Of a DNA stretch of 64,000 nt, positions 1 through 8,560 are shown piece after piece (within the stretch, counting starts at the first letter, position 1; each line of letters begins with the position of its first letter). The notes beneath the pieces are model-generated. The model saw only the letters and a list, made by a program, of their open reading frames with translations, was not told the DNA's origin and ran no database searches. A program made the position numbers and the translations under genes. The DNA is from JACOTK01 sp963743945. Lineage in GTDB: Bacteria; Actinomycetota; Acidimicrobiia; Acidimicrobiales; CADCSY01. Location: assembly GCA_963743945.1 (NCBI GenBank), contig CAVURO010000011.1:40814-104813 (forward strand). Direction: 5' to 3'.

Positions 1-44
1 ATCACCTTGGCCGAGCAGGCAAGACAGGAACGAGAGGTCCCGCC

Positions 45-1391
45 ATGGTAACGAGTGTCGACGGTCTGGTCTCGGGTCTCGACAGCGCCGGCCTGATCTC
101 CCAGCTGATGGACCTCGAGCGTCAGCCCCAGGTGCGGCTGAAGGCGAGACAGGCCTCGAATCAAAAGGTCATCGACGCCTTTCAGGCCCTGAACACGAAA
201 CTCCTCGCGATCGAGACCGCAGCGGGAGCACTCAACGGGGCAAGCGGCTGGGGTTTGATGAAGGCAAGCTCCTCCGCTCCGGACAAGGTCGCCGCGACCG
301 CGGGGTCGGGGGCGACATCAGGCGCGCTCTCGTTCAACGTGACGAACCTCGCTGCCGCCCACAGCCTGGTCTCGTCGAGCGGCGTCGCAACGCTCGCGAC
401 CGTTGTCGCCACCGGCGACTTCACCATCGGTTCGACCACGATCACCGCGGCGGCATACGGCGACGGTTCGTTGTCGTCGGTCGTGACGGCCATCAACGCC
501 AGTGCGGCAGGAGTCTCCGCGGCAGCAGTTCAGGTCGCTGCCGGCTCCTACAAGCTCCAGTTGACAGCGAAGTCCACCGGTGACGCCTCGGTCTTCACCG
601 TCGACTCGACAAACCTCGCGGCTCTGGGCAACTTCGCAGGGGTCGTCACCCAGGGCGATGACGCGCACATCCAGGTGGGATCAGGTCCCGGTGCCTACAC
701 GGTGACCTCTGCATCGAACACGCTCACGACCCTGTTGTCGGGCGTCACCCTCACCCTGAAGGGCGAAGGAGCGGCGACCGTGTCGGTTGACGCCGACGTC
801 GACGGTATGGCCGACAAGGTCGGCGCCCTGGTGAACGCGGTGAACAGCGTCATCACGTCGATCAAGAGCCAGTCCGGCTACGACGCAGCGACCAAGACCG
901 CCGGCATCCTCCTCTCCGATCAGCTTGCACGCGGACTGCAGCAGACACTGACCGGAGCAGTCACCAGCTCGGTGAGCGCGAGCACCCTTTCCAGCGGTGG
1001 CTTCGCGGGCATCTCGATCGGCAAGGACGGCTTGTTCACCTTCGACAAGGCCAAGTTCAGCGCTGCCTTCGTCAAGGATCCCGACGCGGTCAGGCAACTG
1101 TTCCTTGCGAACACCGGCGTCACATCCGACGACGGGATCGCCGAAAGGCTCCGACTCGTCGCCAAGACCGCCACTGCCTTTGGCACCGGACAGATCGCAC
1201 TCGCAATCGAGGGACGCAAGAGCGAGAACAAACAACTGGCGAGCCAGATCTCCAATTGGGACAACCGGCTTGCTCGAAAGGAAAGTGCGTTCAAACGTCA
1301 GTACGGCAACCTGGAGACCATGCTCGGACGCCTGCGCAACCAGGGAACCTGGCTTGCGGGGCAGCTCGGTGCTTTGGGTCAGACGCAGTGA
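45..1391 (+). CDS. fliD: Flagellar hook-associated protein 2 (filament cap) FliD
   Basis: FliD forms the pentameric cap at the filament tip, under which exported flagellin folds. The 448-residue product has the N-terminal FliD signature (VDGLVSGLDSAGLISQLM, about residues 5-22) and the C-terminal FliD domain with an ILLSDQLARGLQ stretch and coiled-coil ends expected for an axial protein. It has no signal peptide, as expected for export by the flagellar type III system. A purine-rich GAGAGG lies about 10 nt before the ATG. fliS and a fliT-like gene follow, the usual filament-cap and chaperone order. The promoter is probably upstream of the window. Confidence 0.95.
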   Translation: MVTSVDGLVSGLDSAGLISQLMDLERQPQVRLKARQASNQKVIDAFQALNTKLLAIETAAGALNGASGWGLMKASSSAPDKVAATAGSGATSGALSFNVTNLAAAHSLVSSSGVATLATVVATGDFTIGSTTITAAAYGDGSLSSVVTAINASAAGVSAAAVQVAAGSYKLQLTAKSTGDASVFTVDSTNLAALGNFAGVVTQGDDAHIQVGSGPGAYTVTSASNTLTTLLSGVTLTLKGEGAATVSVDADVDGMADKVGALVNAVNSVITSIKSQSGYDAATKTAGILLSDQLARGLQQTLTGAVTSSVSASTLSSGGFAGISIGKDGLFTFDKAKFSAAFVKDPDAVRQLFLANTGVTSDDGIAERLRLVAKTATAFGTGQIALAIEGRKSENKQLASQISNWDNRLARKESAFKRQYGNLETMLGRLRNQGTWLAGQLGALGQTQ

Positions 1392-1430
1392 GCGTCGACC
1401 CGGTGAGAGCGTGAAGGGACGATTCGACTC

Positions 1431-1829
1431 GTGAACAAGACTGTTCTGCGTGACCGCTACCTCAACGATGCGGTCACCACCGTGTCGCCGGCCAAGCTCG
1501 TGACGATGCTCTACGACCGGCTCGCCCGGGACCTCGCAACGGCACACCATGCGCTGGTCACGGGGAGCTTCGACGTTGCCTCGGCGCAGTTGCTCCATGC
1601 CCAGGAGATCGTCATGGAGCTCCGATCGGGTTTGGACCCGAATGCCTGGGAGGGCGGCCCGGGCCTGGCCTCGCTCTACGCCTTTCTCCTTACCGAGCTC
1701 ATCTCGGCGAACATCAAAAAGGATGCGGCCAAGGTCGGTGAGTGTCGTCGTTTGGTCGATCCCCTGCGAGATGCCTGGCATCAGGCACTCGTCCACCTGA
1801 ACAGTCAGGAATGGCCCGCCGGGACATGA
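1431..1829 (+). CDS. fliS: Flagellin export chaperone FliS
   Basis: FliS binds unpolymerised flagellin in the cytoplasm and delivers it to the export gate. The 132-residue product has the family N-terminus (RDRYLNDAVTTVSPAKLVTMLYDRL) in broken form: a Y-x(3)-V-x(2)-SP block followed by an LVxMLYDxL helix, and the expected all-helical size. The start is GTG. It lies 39 nt after fliD, and its TGA overlaps the ATG of the next small gene, so the three are probably cotranscribed. The flagellin gene itself is not in the window. Confidence 0.93.
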   Translation: MNKTVLRDRYLNDAVTTVSPAKLVTMLYDRLARDLATAHHALVTGSFDVASAQLLHAQEIVMELRSGLDPNAWEGGPGLASLYAFLLTELISANIKKDAAKVGECRRLVDPLRDAWHQALVHLNSQEWPAGT

Positions 1830-2152
1830 GTGATCGAGCCTGGGAGGCCGCTCTCGGTGCGCTGGCCGAGGAGATCGCCCGGCTCGAAGCGGTCTGCGCG
1901 AACGGAACGGGTGAGATCCTCACCCTGGCTCAGGACGACACGAACGGCCGGCCCTTCGCACCGCCGGACCTCGAAGGCGCCATCCCCGCGCACCTGGTGG
2001 CCACGGTGATCGCGCTCAACGAACGAGTCGCGCGAGTCCAGGGCCAGATGGAACACGCGCTCAAACTCGCAGGACAGGGTCTCGCAGTCAGTCACGAGCT
2101 GGCACGCAACATCCCCGAGAGCCACCCCAACTTCATCGACACCTCTCTCTAG
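1826..2152 (+). CDS. Small helical protein, possible FliT-like chaperone
   Basis: This 108-residue, mostly helical protein starts at an ATG that overlaps the fliS stop (ATGA), which suggests translational coupling. An in-frame ATG at 1811 directly after AGGA is an alternative start. In many flagellar operons the gene after fliS is fliT, the FliD chaperone, and the size fits. I see no diagnostic FliT motif, so the assignment rests on position, length and helical, acidic character. It ends about 270 nt before flgB. Confidence 0.55.
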   Translation: MSDRAWEAALGALAEEIARLEAVCANGTGEILTLAQDDTNGRPFAPPDLEGAIPAHLVATVIALNERVARVQGQMEHALKLAGQGLAVSHELARNIPESHPNFIDTSL

Positions 2153-2217
2153 CCTTCCGATGGCGTCTCTCCGAGCCTTTCCGAGGTCGCCCCGGCGGAA
2201 CAATGTTCCATCAATTC

Positions 2218-2246
2218 CTCAAGGTTCGTGGGGAATCGACCGATCA
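2218..2246 (+). promoter_or_regulatory. Sigma-28-like promoter upstream of flgB
   Basis: CTCAA (2218-2222), a 16-nt spacer, then ACCGATCA (2239-2246). This matches the FliA/WhiG-type consensus (TAAA, about 15 nt, GCCGATAA) in its -10 half and belongs to a motif seen before six other motility genes here. The 2153-2419 gap holds no convincing gene. It would give a leader of about 165 nt before flgB that contains a GCTGCC/GGCAGC hairpin near 2272-2290. Confidence 0.6.
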
Positions 2247-2419
2247 CCAACATAGCCAAGGAGTGCTGACAGCTGCCATGGATCGGCAGCAGGGAACAAC
2301 CGACCTTCGGGGAGGAAGTCGTCAATGCCGATCCGCCAACCAGCAACGCACCTGCAGCCGACCTCATCCGTCATGGGCTCGCCTGGCCGTAACCGTCGGA
2401 TCTCCGGGGGTTCAGCGCG

Positions 2420-2761
2420 ATGAGCGATCTCGCCATGGCTGCCATCCATGCCTCGCTTCGCGGTCTGGCCGCTCGCCAGCGAGCCGCCGCCGACAATGTC
2501 GCCAACCTGGAAACACCTCGCTATCTCGCGAACAGGGTCTCGTTCGAGGACAGCTTGAGGACTGCCCTGCGCACCGGTGATCCGATGCGGACCGAGGTCA
2601 GCACGCAACGCTCGATGGCGGCGACCGGGGTCAACGGCAACAACGTCAATCTCGACGAGGAGACGCTGGGGATGATCGACACCAACCTTCGCTACCAGCT
2701 GATGGTTGAGGCGATGAACGCCAAGTTCCGCATTCTCCGCACGTCGATCAAGGGCGCCTGA
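2420..2761 (+). CDS. flgB: Flagellar basal-body rod protein FlgB
   Basis: FlgB is the proximal rod subunit. The 113-residue product has the rod-protein N-terminal motif (RAAADNVANLETPRYLA, residues about 22-38, matching the ANNxANxxTPGY family pattern) and the C-terminal helix (LRYQLMVEAMNAKF) that packs in the rod. The flgC ATG overlaps the last base of its stop codon. It is the first gene of a long operon running through fliE-fliF-fliG-fliH-fliI-fliJ and follows a sigma-28-like promoter. Confidence 0.95.
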   Translation: MSDLAMAAIHASLRGLAARQRAAADNVANLETPRYLANRVSFEDSLRTALRTGDPMRTEVSTQRSMAATGVNGNNVNLDEETLGMIDTNLRYQLMVEAMNAKFRILRTSIKGA

Positions 2762-3171
2762 TGATCTTCGGCGCGATCGAAACGGCAGGATCCGCGCTCC
2801 GGGTCTACCGAACCTGGTTGGACGCGGTGGGGGACAACATCGCCAACCTCAACACCGTCAAGCCGATGACCGAGGATGCCTTCCAGGCGCGCTATGTCGT
2901 GGCCGAGGCAGCCGACTACGGCAGTGGTCGCAACGGGATAGGAACGGGTAGCCGGGTCTCGGGCGTGCTGTTCGGCGACAAGGAGGGTCGGGTCATGCAC
3001 CAGCCCGATCACCCCCTCGCCGACGAGAACGGTCTGGTCCGTTATCCCGACATGGACCTGAGCGACCAGATGACCCAGCTCCTCATCTCCCAGCGCGGCT
3101 ACCAGGCAAACCTGGCCGTCGTCGACCGGGCGAAGGACGCCTACATGCAAGCCCTCCAACTCGGGAAGTAG
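2761..3171 (+). CDS. flgC: Flagellar basal-body rod protein FlgC
   Basis: This 136-residue rod subunit has the family N-terminus (RTWLDAVGDNIANLNTVKP) and C-terminal LLISQRGYQANLAVVDRAKD helix, the FlgC/FlgE-type axial motif. It overlaps flgB by one base and ends 2 nt before fliE. No FlgF, FlgG, FlgH or FlgI genes occur in the window. The missing P- and L-ring genes fit a single-membrane cell. Confidence 0.95.
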   Translation: MIFGAIETAGSALRVYRTWLDAVGDNIANLNTVKPMTEDAFQARYVVAEAADYGSGRNGIGTGSRVSGVLFGDKEGRVMHQPDHPLADENGLVRYPDMDLSDQMTQLLISQRGYQANLAVVDRAKDAYMQALQLGK

Positions 3172-3173
3172 CC

Positions 3174-3488
3174 ATGTCCATTGCACCCATTGCCTCCGCC
3201 GCCCTGCCCGCGCTCCCCTCGCTTCCGTCCGTCGGAACGGGCTCTGTCGAAGCCGCAGCGACCGGCGGCCAGGACTTCTCCAAGATGGTCGTCGACGCCA
3301 TCGAGAACCTGGAGGGACTGCAGGCCACCTCCGACGACCTCGCCACCCAGGCGACCACCGGTGAGCTCACCGATGTGCACGATTACATGATCGCCTCCAC
3401 CGAGGCGACGGTTGCCACCGAATTGACCGTCGCCGTACGCAACAAGGCTGTTGAGGCCTTCAACTCGATCATGCAGATGGGCGTGTGA
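3174..3488 (+). CDS. fliE: Flagellar hook-basal body protein FliE
   Basis: FliE joins the MS ring to the rod. The 104-residue product has the conserved C-terminal half: a DFSKMVVDAIENLEG segment, then TTGELTDVHDYMIASTEA, then VAVRNKAVEAFNSIMQMGV, the classic FliE end. The start follows the flgC stop by 2 nt, and the TGA overlaps the fliF start (TGATG). Confidence 0.96.
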   Translation: MSIAPIASAALPALPSLPSVGTGSVEAAATGGQDFSKMVVDAIENLEGLQATSDDLATQATTGELTDVHDYMIASTEATVATELTVAVRNKAVEAFNSIMQMGV

Positions 3489-5098
3489 TGCTCAACAACG
3501 TCAAGGCGTACCGGGCACGTTTCGATGCGCTGTTTGCAGGTTTCACCTCCGGTCAGAAGACGGTTCTCGTCCTGGCGGTGGCAGGACTCATGATCGCCGG
3601 CCTGACGTTCAATCGATGGGCCGGGACTCCGTCCTATGTCTCGCTGTACAGCAACCTTTCCTCAGGAGATGCCGCGGCTGTCACCCAGGAACTGACATCG
3701 AAGGGCGTCTCCTACAAGTTGGGCGACGGCGGCACCGCTGTCCTCGTCCCAAGGAAGGACCTCTACCAGGTGCGCCTGGATCTGAGTGCCAAGGGACTCC
3801 CTGGTGCAGGGTCTGCCGGCTACAGCCTGCTCGACAAGCAGGGCATCACCACCTCGGAGTTCCGCCAACGCGTCGACTACCAGCGGGCCCTGGAGGGCGA
3901 GTTGTCGAACACGATCATGGCCATCGAGGGCGTCAGTGCAGTGACCGTTCATCTCGTCATTCCCGAGGACGATCTCTTCGCCCAGGATACGAAGAAGCCG
4001 ACAGCGTCGATTCTCGTCACCATGGCCGGATCGAGATCGCTCACCACCGGTCAGGTGCAGGCGGTGGTTCACCTGACGGCCTCGGGCGTCGAGGGCCTTG
4101 CGCCGGAGGACGTCACGGTCGCCGACGCAACCGGACGTGTGCTCTCCAGTCCCGGACAGGGGGGCAGCGCGGACACCGATGCCCAGGCACAACAGACAAG
4201 TTCCTACCAGGACCGCCTCGCACGCTCGCTCGAGGACATGCTCGAACCCCTGGTTGGCGCAGGTCATGCCGTGGTCCGGGTAAGTGCCGCCATGAACTAC
4301 GACGAACGGACATCGCAGACGGAGACCTTCGGCAAGGAGAACGCACCTCCCGTTGCGGCGAACAACGTGACGGAGAACTTCACCGGCCTCGGCAACGCCG
4401 TGGGCGGCGTCCTCGGACCTGACACCCTGCCCACCGATCCGAGCGGAGAGTCCAACACCTACAGCAAGACCGAGGATCAGCAGACCTTTGCGATCGACAA
4501 GGTCACCGAAAATGTCAAGAAGGCTCCGGGCACCCTCGAGCGGCTGTCGGTCGCCGTCCTCCTCGACGGGAAGGCCAAGAACGCAACCAACCGTGCCGAG
4601 ATCGAGCGCCTGGTCTCCGCGGCAGCGGGACTCGATGCGAACCGCGGCGACACCGTCGAGATCGGGCGCATGCCCTTCGACACCAGCGCAGGTAAGGAGG
4701 AGGCCAAGGAGGGGGCTGCCCGGGCCGCAGCGGAGAAGCAGGACCAATTGATGGCCCTCGTGCGCAATGTGGGCGCCCTGCTGATCGTCGCCATGGTTCT
4801 CTTCCTCTCCTACCGCAGCGCCCGCAAGTCGAGCAGGGCAATGGTCACCACGCCGATCGAGCTCCCCACCGGGATCCCGTTGCGAGCGATCAGCGCCTCC
4901 CCCAATCCCCCACGGGTCAGCAATGGATCCCAAGCGCTCGACCTGGGCGCCCTGACCGCCGGCTACGAAGAGCTCGAGCCCGAGCCGGCGCCGGAGATAC
5001 GTCCTGCCGTTCAACCTCAGATCAACGAGCTCATCGAGAAGCAGCCCGACGAGGTTGCCCAGGTGCTCCGCAGCTGGCTGGCCGACCGGAGAAGCTGA
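3488..5098 (+). CDS. fliF: Flagellar MS-ring protein FliF
   Basis: FliF forms the membrane MS ring on which the rotor and export gate assemble. The ~536-residue product has an N-terminal membrane segment (about residues 20-45, VLVLAVAGLMIAGL), the ring-building domain with a KGVSYKLGDGGTAVLVP region, a periplasmic beta-collar region, and a second membrane segment near the C-terminus (LLIVAMVLFLSYRSARK). The extreme C-terminus (QPDEVAQVLRSWLADRRS) matches the FliG-binding tail. An in-frame GTG one codon upstream (3485) is an equally possible start. Confidence 0.95.
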   Translation: MLNNVKAYRARFDALFAGFTSGQKTVLVLAVAGLMIAGLTFNRWAGTPSYVSLYSNLSSGDAAAVTQELTSKGVSYKLGDGGTAVLVPRKDLYQVRLDLSAKGLPGAGSAGYSLLDKQGITTSEFRQRVDYQRALEGELSNTIMAIEGVSAVTVHLVIPEDDLFAQDTKKPTASILVTMAGSRSLTTGQVQAVVHLTASGVEGLAPEDVTVADATGRVLSSPGQGGSADTDAQAQQTSSYQDRLARSLEDMLEPLVGAGHAVVRVSAAMNYDERTSQTETFGKENAPPVAANNVTENFTGLGNAVGGVLGPDTLPTDPSGESNTYSKTEDQQTFAIDKVTENVKKAPGTLERLSVAVLLDGKAKNATNRAEIERLVSAAAGLDANRGDTVEIGRMPFDTSAGKEEAKEGAARAAAEKQDQLMALVRNVGALLIVAMVLFLSYRSARKSSRAMVTTPIELPTGIPLRAISASPNPPRVSNGSQALDLGALTAGYEELEPEPAPEIRPAVQPQINELIEKQPDEVAQVLRSWLADRRS

Positions 5099-5104
5099 CC
5101 GCTC

Positions 5105-6112
5105 ATGTCCGTCAAGCACCTCACCGGCGCCCAGAAGGCGGCGATCATCCTCCTGCAGATGGACAAGGAACGTGCCGCCCAGGTGCTTCAGGCGCTTCGT
5201 GAGCCCGAGGTCATGGACATCATGGCGGAGGTCGCACGCATGCGGCCTGTGGACTTCAAGGTCGTCGAAGAGCTCCTGGACGAGTTCAAGGTCCTGGCGG
5301 AGACACATGTGACGGTGACCCGTGGCGGCATGGAGCTCGCACGAACGCTCCTGGAGCAGAGTCTCGGCAGCGACAAGGCCGATGAGATCCTCGACCGGGT
5401 CAGTGCCTCGATCGTCGAGATGCCATTCGAGTTCCTCCGGAAAGCCGATCCACGCCAGGTGCTCTCGTTCATCCAGGACGAGCACCCGCAGACAGTCGCC
5501 CTGGTCCTCGCCTACATGCCTCCCGACAACGCCGCGATGATCATGGGCGGATTGCCCGAGGGGCTCCAGCGAGAGGTCGCCCAACGATTGGCGAAGATGG
5601 ATCGCACCTCGCCCGACGTGATCGAGCACATCGAGGCCGTCCTCGAACGAAGGCTGTCATCGGTCCTCCAACCCACCGAGCTGTCCGCTGCCGGAGGTGT
5701 CCAGAGCCTGGTGGACATCCTCAACCGCTCCGACCGGGCGACGGAGCGGTTGATCCTCGAGGGTCTCGAGCGGGCGGATTCCACGCTGGCCGACGAGGTG
5801 CGCCAACGCATGTTCGTCTTCGAGGACATCACCAACCTCGACGATCGTTCCATTCAGTTGATGTTGCGCCAGGTCGACAGCAAGGAGCTTGCCGTCGCGC
5901 TCAAGGGCGTCCCGAACAACGTGCGGACCAAGATCACACGCAACATGTCCGAACGCGCCGCAACGAACCTGCTCGAGGAGATCGAACTGCTCGGACCGAC
6001 CCGCATCAAGACGGTCGAGCAGGCGCAGGGGGCCATGGTCCGGGTCATCCGGGCCCTTGAGGAGTCAGGCCAGCTTGTCCTGTCGAGGAATGCCGATGAA
6101 TTCGTCAACTGA
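5105..6112 (+). CDS. fliG: Flagellar motor switch protein FliG
   Basis: FliG is the rotor protein that binds FliF and contacts MotA to produce torque. The 335-residue length is normal. Visible markers are the N-terminal GAQKAAIILLQMDKERAAQ, the EHPQTVALVLAYMPP armadillo motif, and the C-terminal charged torque helix region (DDRSIQLMLRQVDSKELAVA). It lies 6 nt after fliF, whose product ends in the FliG-binding tail, and overlaps fliH by 17 nt. Confidence 0.96.
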   Translation: MSVKHLTGAQKAAIILLQMDKERAAQVLQALREPEVMDIMAEVARMRPVDFKVVEELLDEFKVLAETHVTVTRGGMELARTLLEQSLGSDKADEILDRVSASIVEMPFEFLRKADPRQVLSFIQDEHPQTVALVLAYMPPDNAAMIMGGLPEGLQREVAQRLAKMDRTSPDVIEHIEAVLERRLSSVLQPTELSAAGGVQSLVDILNRSDRATERLILEGLERADSTLADEVRQRMFVFEDITNLDDRSIQLMLRQVDSKELAVALKGVPNNVRTKITRNMSERAATNLLEEIELLGPTRIKTVEQAQGAMVRVIRALEESGQLVLSRNADEFVN

Positions 6113-6788
6113 CCCGCGATTCAGGACACGCGTCCTGCGGGTGGCCGAGGGCAACGTCACGACCACCCTGCCGGATGAGCTCGATCTGAGCACCTATGCC
6201 GCCGCCGGGTCGCAGTCGATCGTTTCGCCGGAGATGGTCGGGAACGCCATCGAGTCCGGCTATCGGGACGGCTGGGATGAGGGTTTCAACCAGGCGCGGA
6301 CGGCCGTCGAACAGGCTGCCGCCGCCGAGCGGGATGCCTGGCTTCAGGAGCAGGGACGCAGGCTGGGGTCGGCCCTCGATGCGTTGGCGTCGGCGGTCGT
6401 CGAGTTCCAAATCCGCCGGACACTCGATCTGACAAACCTGGAGGACCACGTTGCAACTGCTGCATTCGACCTCGCCGCCGCCCTGTTGGGACGAGAGCTG
6501 GAGCTGACTCGGTCTCCCGGCCGAGACGCGGTCGCCCGAGCCCTTGCCCTGGCACCCCCGAATGAAAGTCTTGTCGTACGACTGAACCCGGCAGACGTCG
6601 AGACGCTGGGCAGCATCGAGGATCTGTTGCCAGGTCGTCGGTACCAGGTCCTCTCCGACCCCTCGGTTGAATCGGGTGGCTGCTTGCTCGATGCGAAGGA
6701 CTCTCAGGTGGATGCCCGGCTGACGACAGCCATGGCTCGAGCGCGTCAGGCCATGCTCGACGAGCCAGGGGTCGGTGACGGGCGATGA
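6096..6788 (+). CDS. fliH: Flagellar assembly protein FliH
   Basis: FliH is the stator-like regulator that binds the FliI ATPase at the export gate. The chosen ATG has a GAGGA ribosome site 6 nt upstream inside fliG and gives 230 residues. The sequence has the GYRDGWDEGFNQA segment (GxxxG-type spacing typical of FliH) in the first third, then a helical region and a C-terminal ATP-synthase delta-like domain (LVVRLNPADVETL...VESGGCLLD). The TGA overlaps the fliI ATG. Confidence 0.88.
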   Translation: MNSSTDPRFRTRVLRVAEGNVTTTLPDELDLSTYAAAGSQSIVSPEMVGNAIESGYRDGWDEGFNQARTAVEQAAAAERDAWLQEQGRRLGSALDALASAVVEFQIRRTLDLTNLEDHVATAAFDLAAALLGRELELTRSPGRDAVARALALAPPNESLVVRLNPADVETLGSIEDLLPGRRYQVLSDPSVESGGCLLDAKDSQVDARLTTAMARARQAMLDEPGVGDGR

Positions 6789-8101
6789 TCACCGCCGATC
6801 GCCTTTCTCAAGCCGTCCTTGCTGCACGACCGCTGCGAACAGGACGAGTCGTACGTGTGCTCGGCCTGCACCTCGAAGTGGCCGGCATCGAGTCCGCCAT
6901 CGGCGATGCCCTGACCATCGAGGCGCCGGAGGGACCGATTCATGCCGAGGTCATCGCCCTCCAGCACGACTCGCTGACCTGTATGCCCTATGGCTCCTTG
7001 CACGGTCTGCGTGTCGGCGCCCCCGTCGTCGCCACGGGAGGGCCTCCCACGGTCCAGGTCGGCACCGGCCTGCTCGGACGCGTGCTCGACGGACTCGGCC
7101 GGCCGATCGACGGCCGTCCCCTTCCCTCCGAACTGCAGGGCGTGACCACCGACGGCAACCCGCCCCATCCCCTTCGACGTCAACGCATCACCGAACAGCT
7201 CCCGCTGGGGGTGCGCGTGCTCGACACTCTCGTGCCGTGCGGCCGGGGCCAACGACTGGGGATCTTCGCCGGCTCGGGCGTCGGGAAGTCGAGCCTTCTC
7301 TCCATGATCGCCCGTGGCACCTCGGCCGACGTCTCCGTGCTCGCCCTGGTCGGCGAACGCGGCCGAGAGGTCCGGGAGTTCATCGAGGAGGACCTCGGTC
7401 CCGAAGGCCTCGCACGTTCGGTCGTCATCGTGTCCACGTCCGATGAGCCCGCCCTCGTGAGACTGCGAGCCGCTTTCACCGCGACTCGCATCGCCGAGTG
7501 GTTTCGTGACGAGGGAAACGATGTGGTGCTCATGATGGACAGCCTCACCCGCTTTGCCATGGCGCAAAGGGAGGTCGGCCTGTCAGCGGGAGAGCCGCCG
7601 ACCACCCGCGGCTACCCGCCCTCGGTGTTCTCCATGCTTCCGCGCCTGCTGGAACGTGCGGGAGCGGCGGAGAAGGGATCCATCACCGGGCTCTACACCG
7701 TCCTCGTCGAGGCGGACGACATGAACGAGCCGATCGGCGACACGGCACGCTCGATTCTCGATGGCCATGTGGTGCTGTCACGAAGCCTGGCGACCGAGGG
7801 GCACTTCCCGACCGTCGACGTTCTCGAATCGATCTCACGCGTCACCCCCGCCATCACCACCGCGGCACAACGTTCGCACGGCGTCGAACTGCGCCGCCTG
7901 CTCGCCGCCCATCGAGAGGCAAGAGATCTCATCGAGATCGGCGCCTATGTCAGCGGCACGAATCCACTCGTCGACCGCGCCGTATCGCTCCGAGAGCCGA
8001 TTCGATCCTTTCTGTGTCAGGACCTGGGAACGAGTGCCCCTGCCGAGGCGAGCTGGCGCGATCTCGAGCAGTTGCTGGGGATAAGCGGAGTCAGCGGATG
8101 A
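6785..8101 (+). CDS. fliI: Flagellum-specific ATPase FliI
   Basis: FliI is the F1-beta-like ATPase of the flagellar export apparatus. The 438-residue product has a Walker A motif (AGSGVGKSSLLSM, about residue 162), Walker B (VVLMMDSLTRFAMAQREV) and the family GYPPSVFSMLPRLLERAG segment. The last codons (GVSG) come from the first copy of a 17-bp tandem repeat that forms the junction with fliJ. The stop TGA overlaps an ATG inside that repeat. Confidence 0.97.
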   Translation: MITADRLSQAVLAARPLRTGRVVRVLGLHLEVAGIESAIGDALTIEAPEGPIHAEVIALQHDSLTCMPYGSLHGLRVGAPVVATGGPPTVQVGTGLLGRVLDGLGRPIDGRPLPSELQGVTTDGNPPHPLRRQRITEQLPLGVRVLDTLVPCGRGQRLGIFAGSGVGKSSLLSMIARGTSADVSVLALVGERGREVREFIEEDLGPEGLARSVVIVSTSDEPALVRLRAAFTATRIAEWFRDEGNDVVLMMDSLTRFAMAQREVGLSAGEPPTTRGYPPSVFSMLPRLLERAGAAEKGSITGLYTVLVEADDMNEPIGDTARSILDGHVVLSRSLATEGHFPTVDVLESISRVTPAITTAAQRSHGVELRRLLAAHREARDLIEIGAYVSGTNPLVDRAVSLREPIRSFLCQDLGTSAPAEASWRDLEQLLGISGVSG

Positions 8102-8134
8102 GCGGAGTCAGCGGATGAGCGGAGTCAGCGGATG
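8084..8134 (+). repeat. Three exact 17-bp tandem repeats at the fliI/fliJ junction
   Basis: The unit AGCGGAGTCAGCGGATG occurs at 8084-8100, 8101-8117 and 8118-8134 without mismatch. Each copy ends in ATG, followed by A. The first ATG (8098) overlaps the fliI TGA and opens MSGVSG, whose TGA overlaps the second ATG (8115). That opens another MSGVSG, whose TGA overlaps the third ATG (8132), the start of fliJ. Because 17 is not a multiple of three, each copy moves the reading frame. No good Shine-Dalgarno precedes fliJ other than the purines within the repeat. Confidence 0.9.
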
Positions 8135-8560
8135 AAGCGCTACCGCTTCCGACTCGAGCCGGTGTTGCGCGTGCGACGGGTCGAGGAGGAACGCTCGGTT
8201 GCCGTCCTCGCGCAGGCTCAGCGAGCAGAGCAACGCGCGCAGCAACTGGAGGTCTCGCGTTTCGAGCGGTACCACTCGATTCCGACAGCGGTCGGGACGC
8301 GATCGGCACCCGAGTATCTCGCCGATCGCGCCAGGATCGAGCTCGTGGCAGCTGGAGTCGTCGCTGCCGCCGCCGCGCACGAGCTGGCTGTCATCGAGGT
8401 CAACGAGAGCCGGACGATCTGGGCCGATGCGGCCGGACGCGTCACCTCACTGGAGAACCTCGACGAGCGTCATCGAGGCGAGCATCTCATCGAGGTCAAC
8501 AAGGCCGAGACGGCCGAGCTCGACGAGCTGACAAGCGCACGATTCGGCCGGCAACGATGA
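8132..8560 (+). CDS. fliJ: Flagellar export protein FliJ
   Basis: FliJ is the coiled-coil central stalk of the FliI ATPase ring and escorts export chaperones. The 142-residue product begins MKRYRFRLEPVLRVRRVEEE, the typical FliJ opening (FRLExVLxxR), and is a charged helical coiled coil throughout. Its ATG is the last base triplet of the third 17-bp repeat, so translation may depend on reinitiation through two minicistrons. The TGA overlaps the start of the next gene. Confidence 0.9.
   Translation: MKRYRFRLEPVLRVRRVEEERSVAVLAQAQRAEQRAQQLEVSRFERYHSIPTAVGTRSAPEYLADRARIELVAAGVVAAAAAHELAVIEVNESRTIWADAAGRVTSLENLDERHRGEHLIEVNKAETAELDELTSARFGRQR

Noticed and set aside
3662..5629. A long open frame (655 codons) on the minus strand opposite fliF and fliG
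   Set aside because: High-GC DNA leaves long antisense frames. Its translation has no recognisable domain, and the opposite strand encodes intact fliF and fliG.
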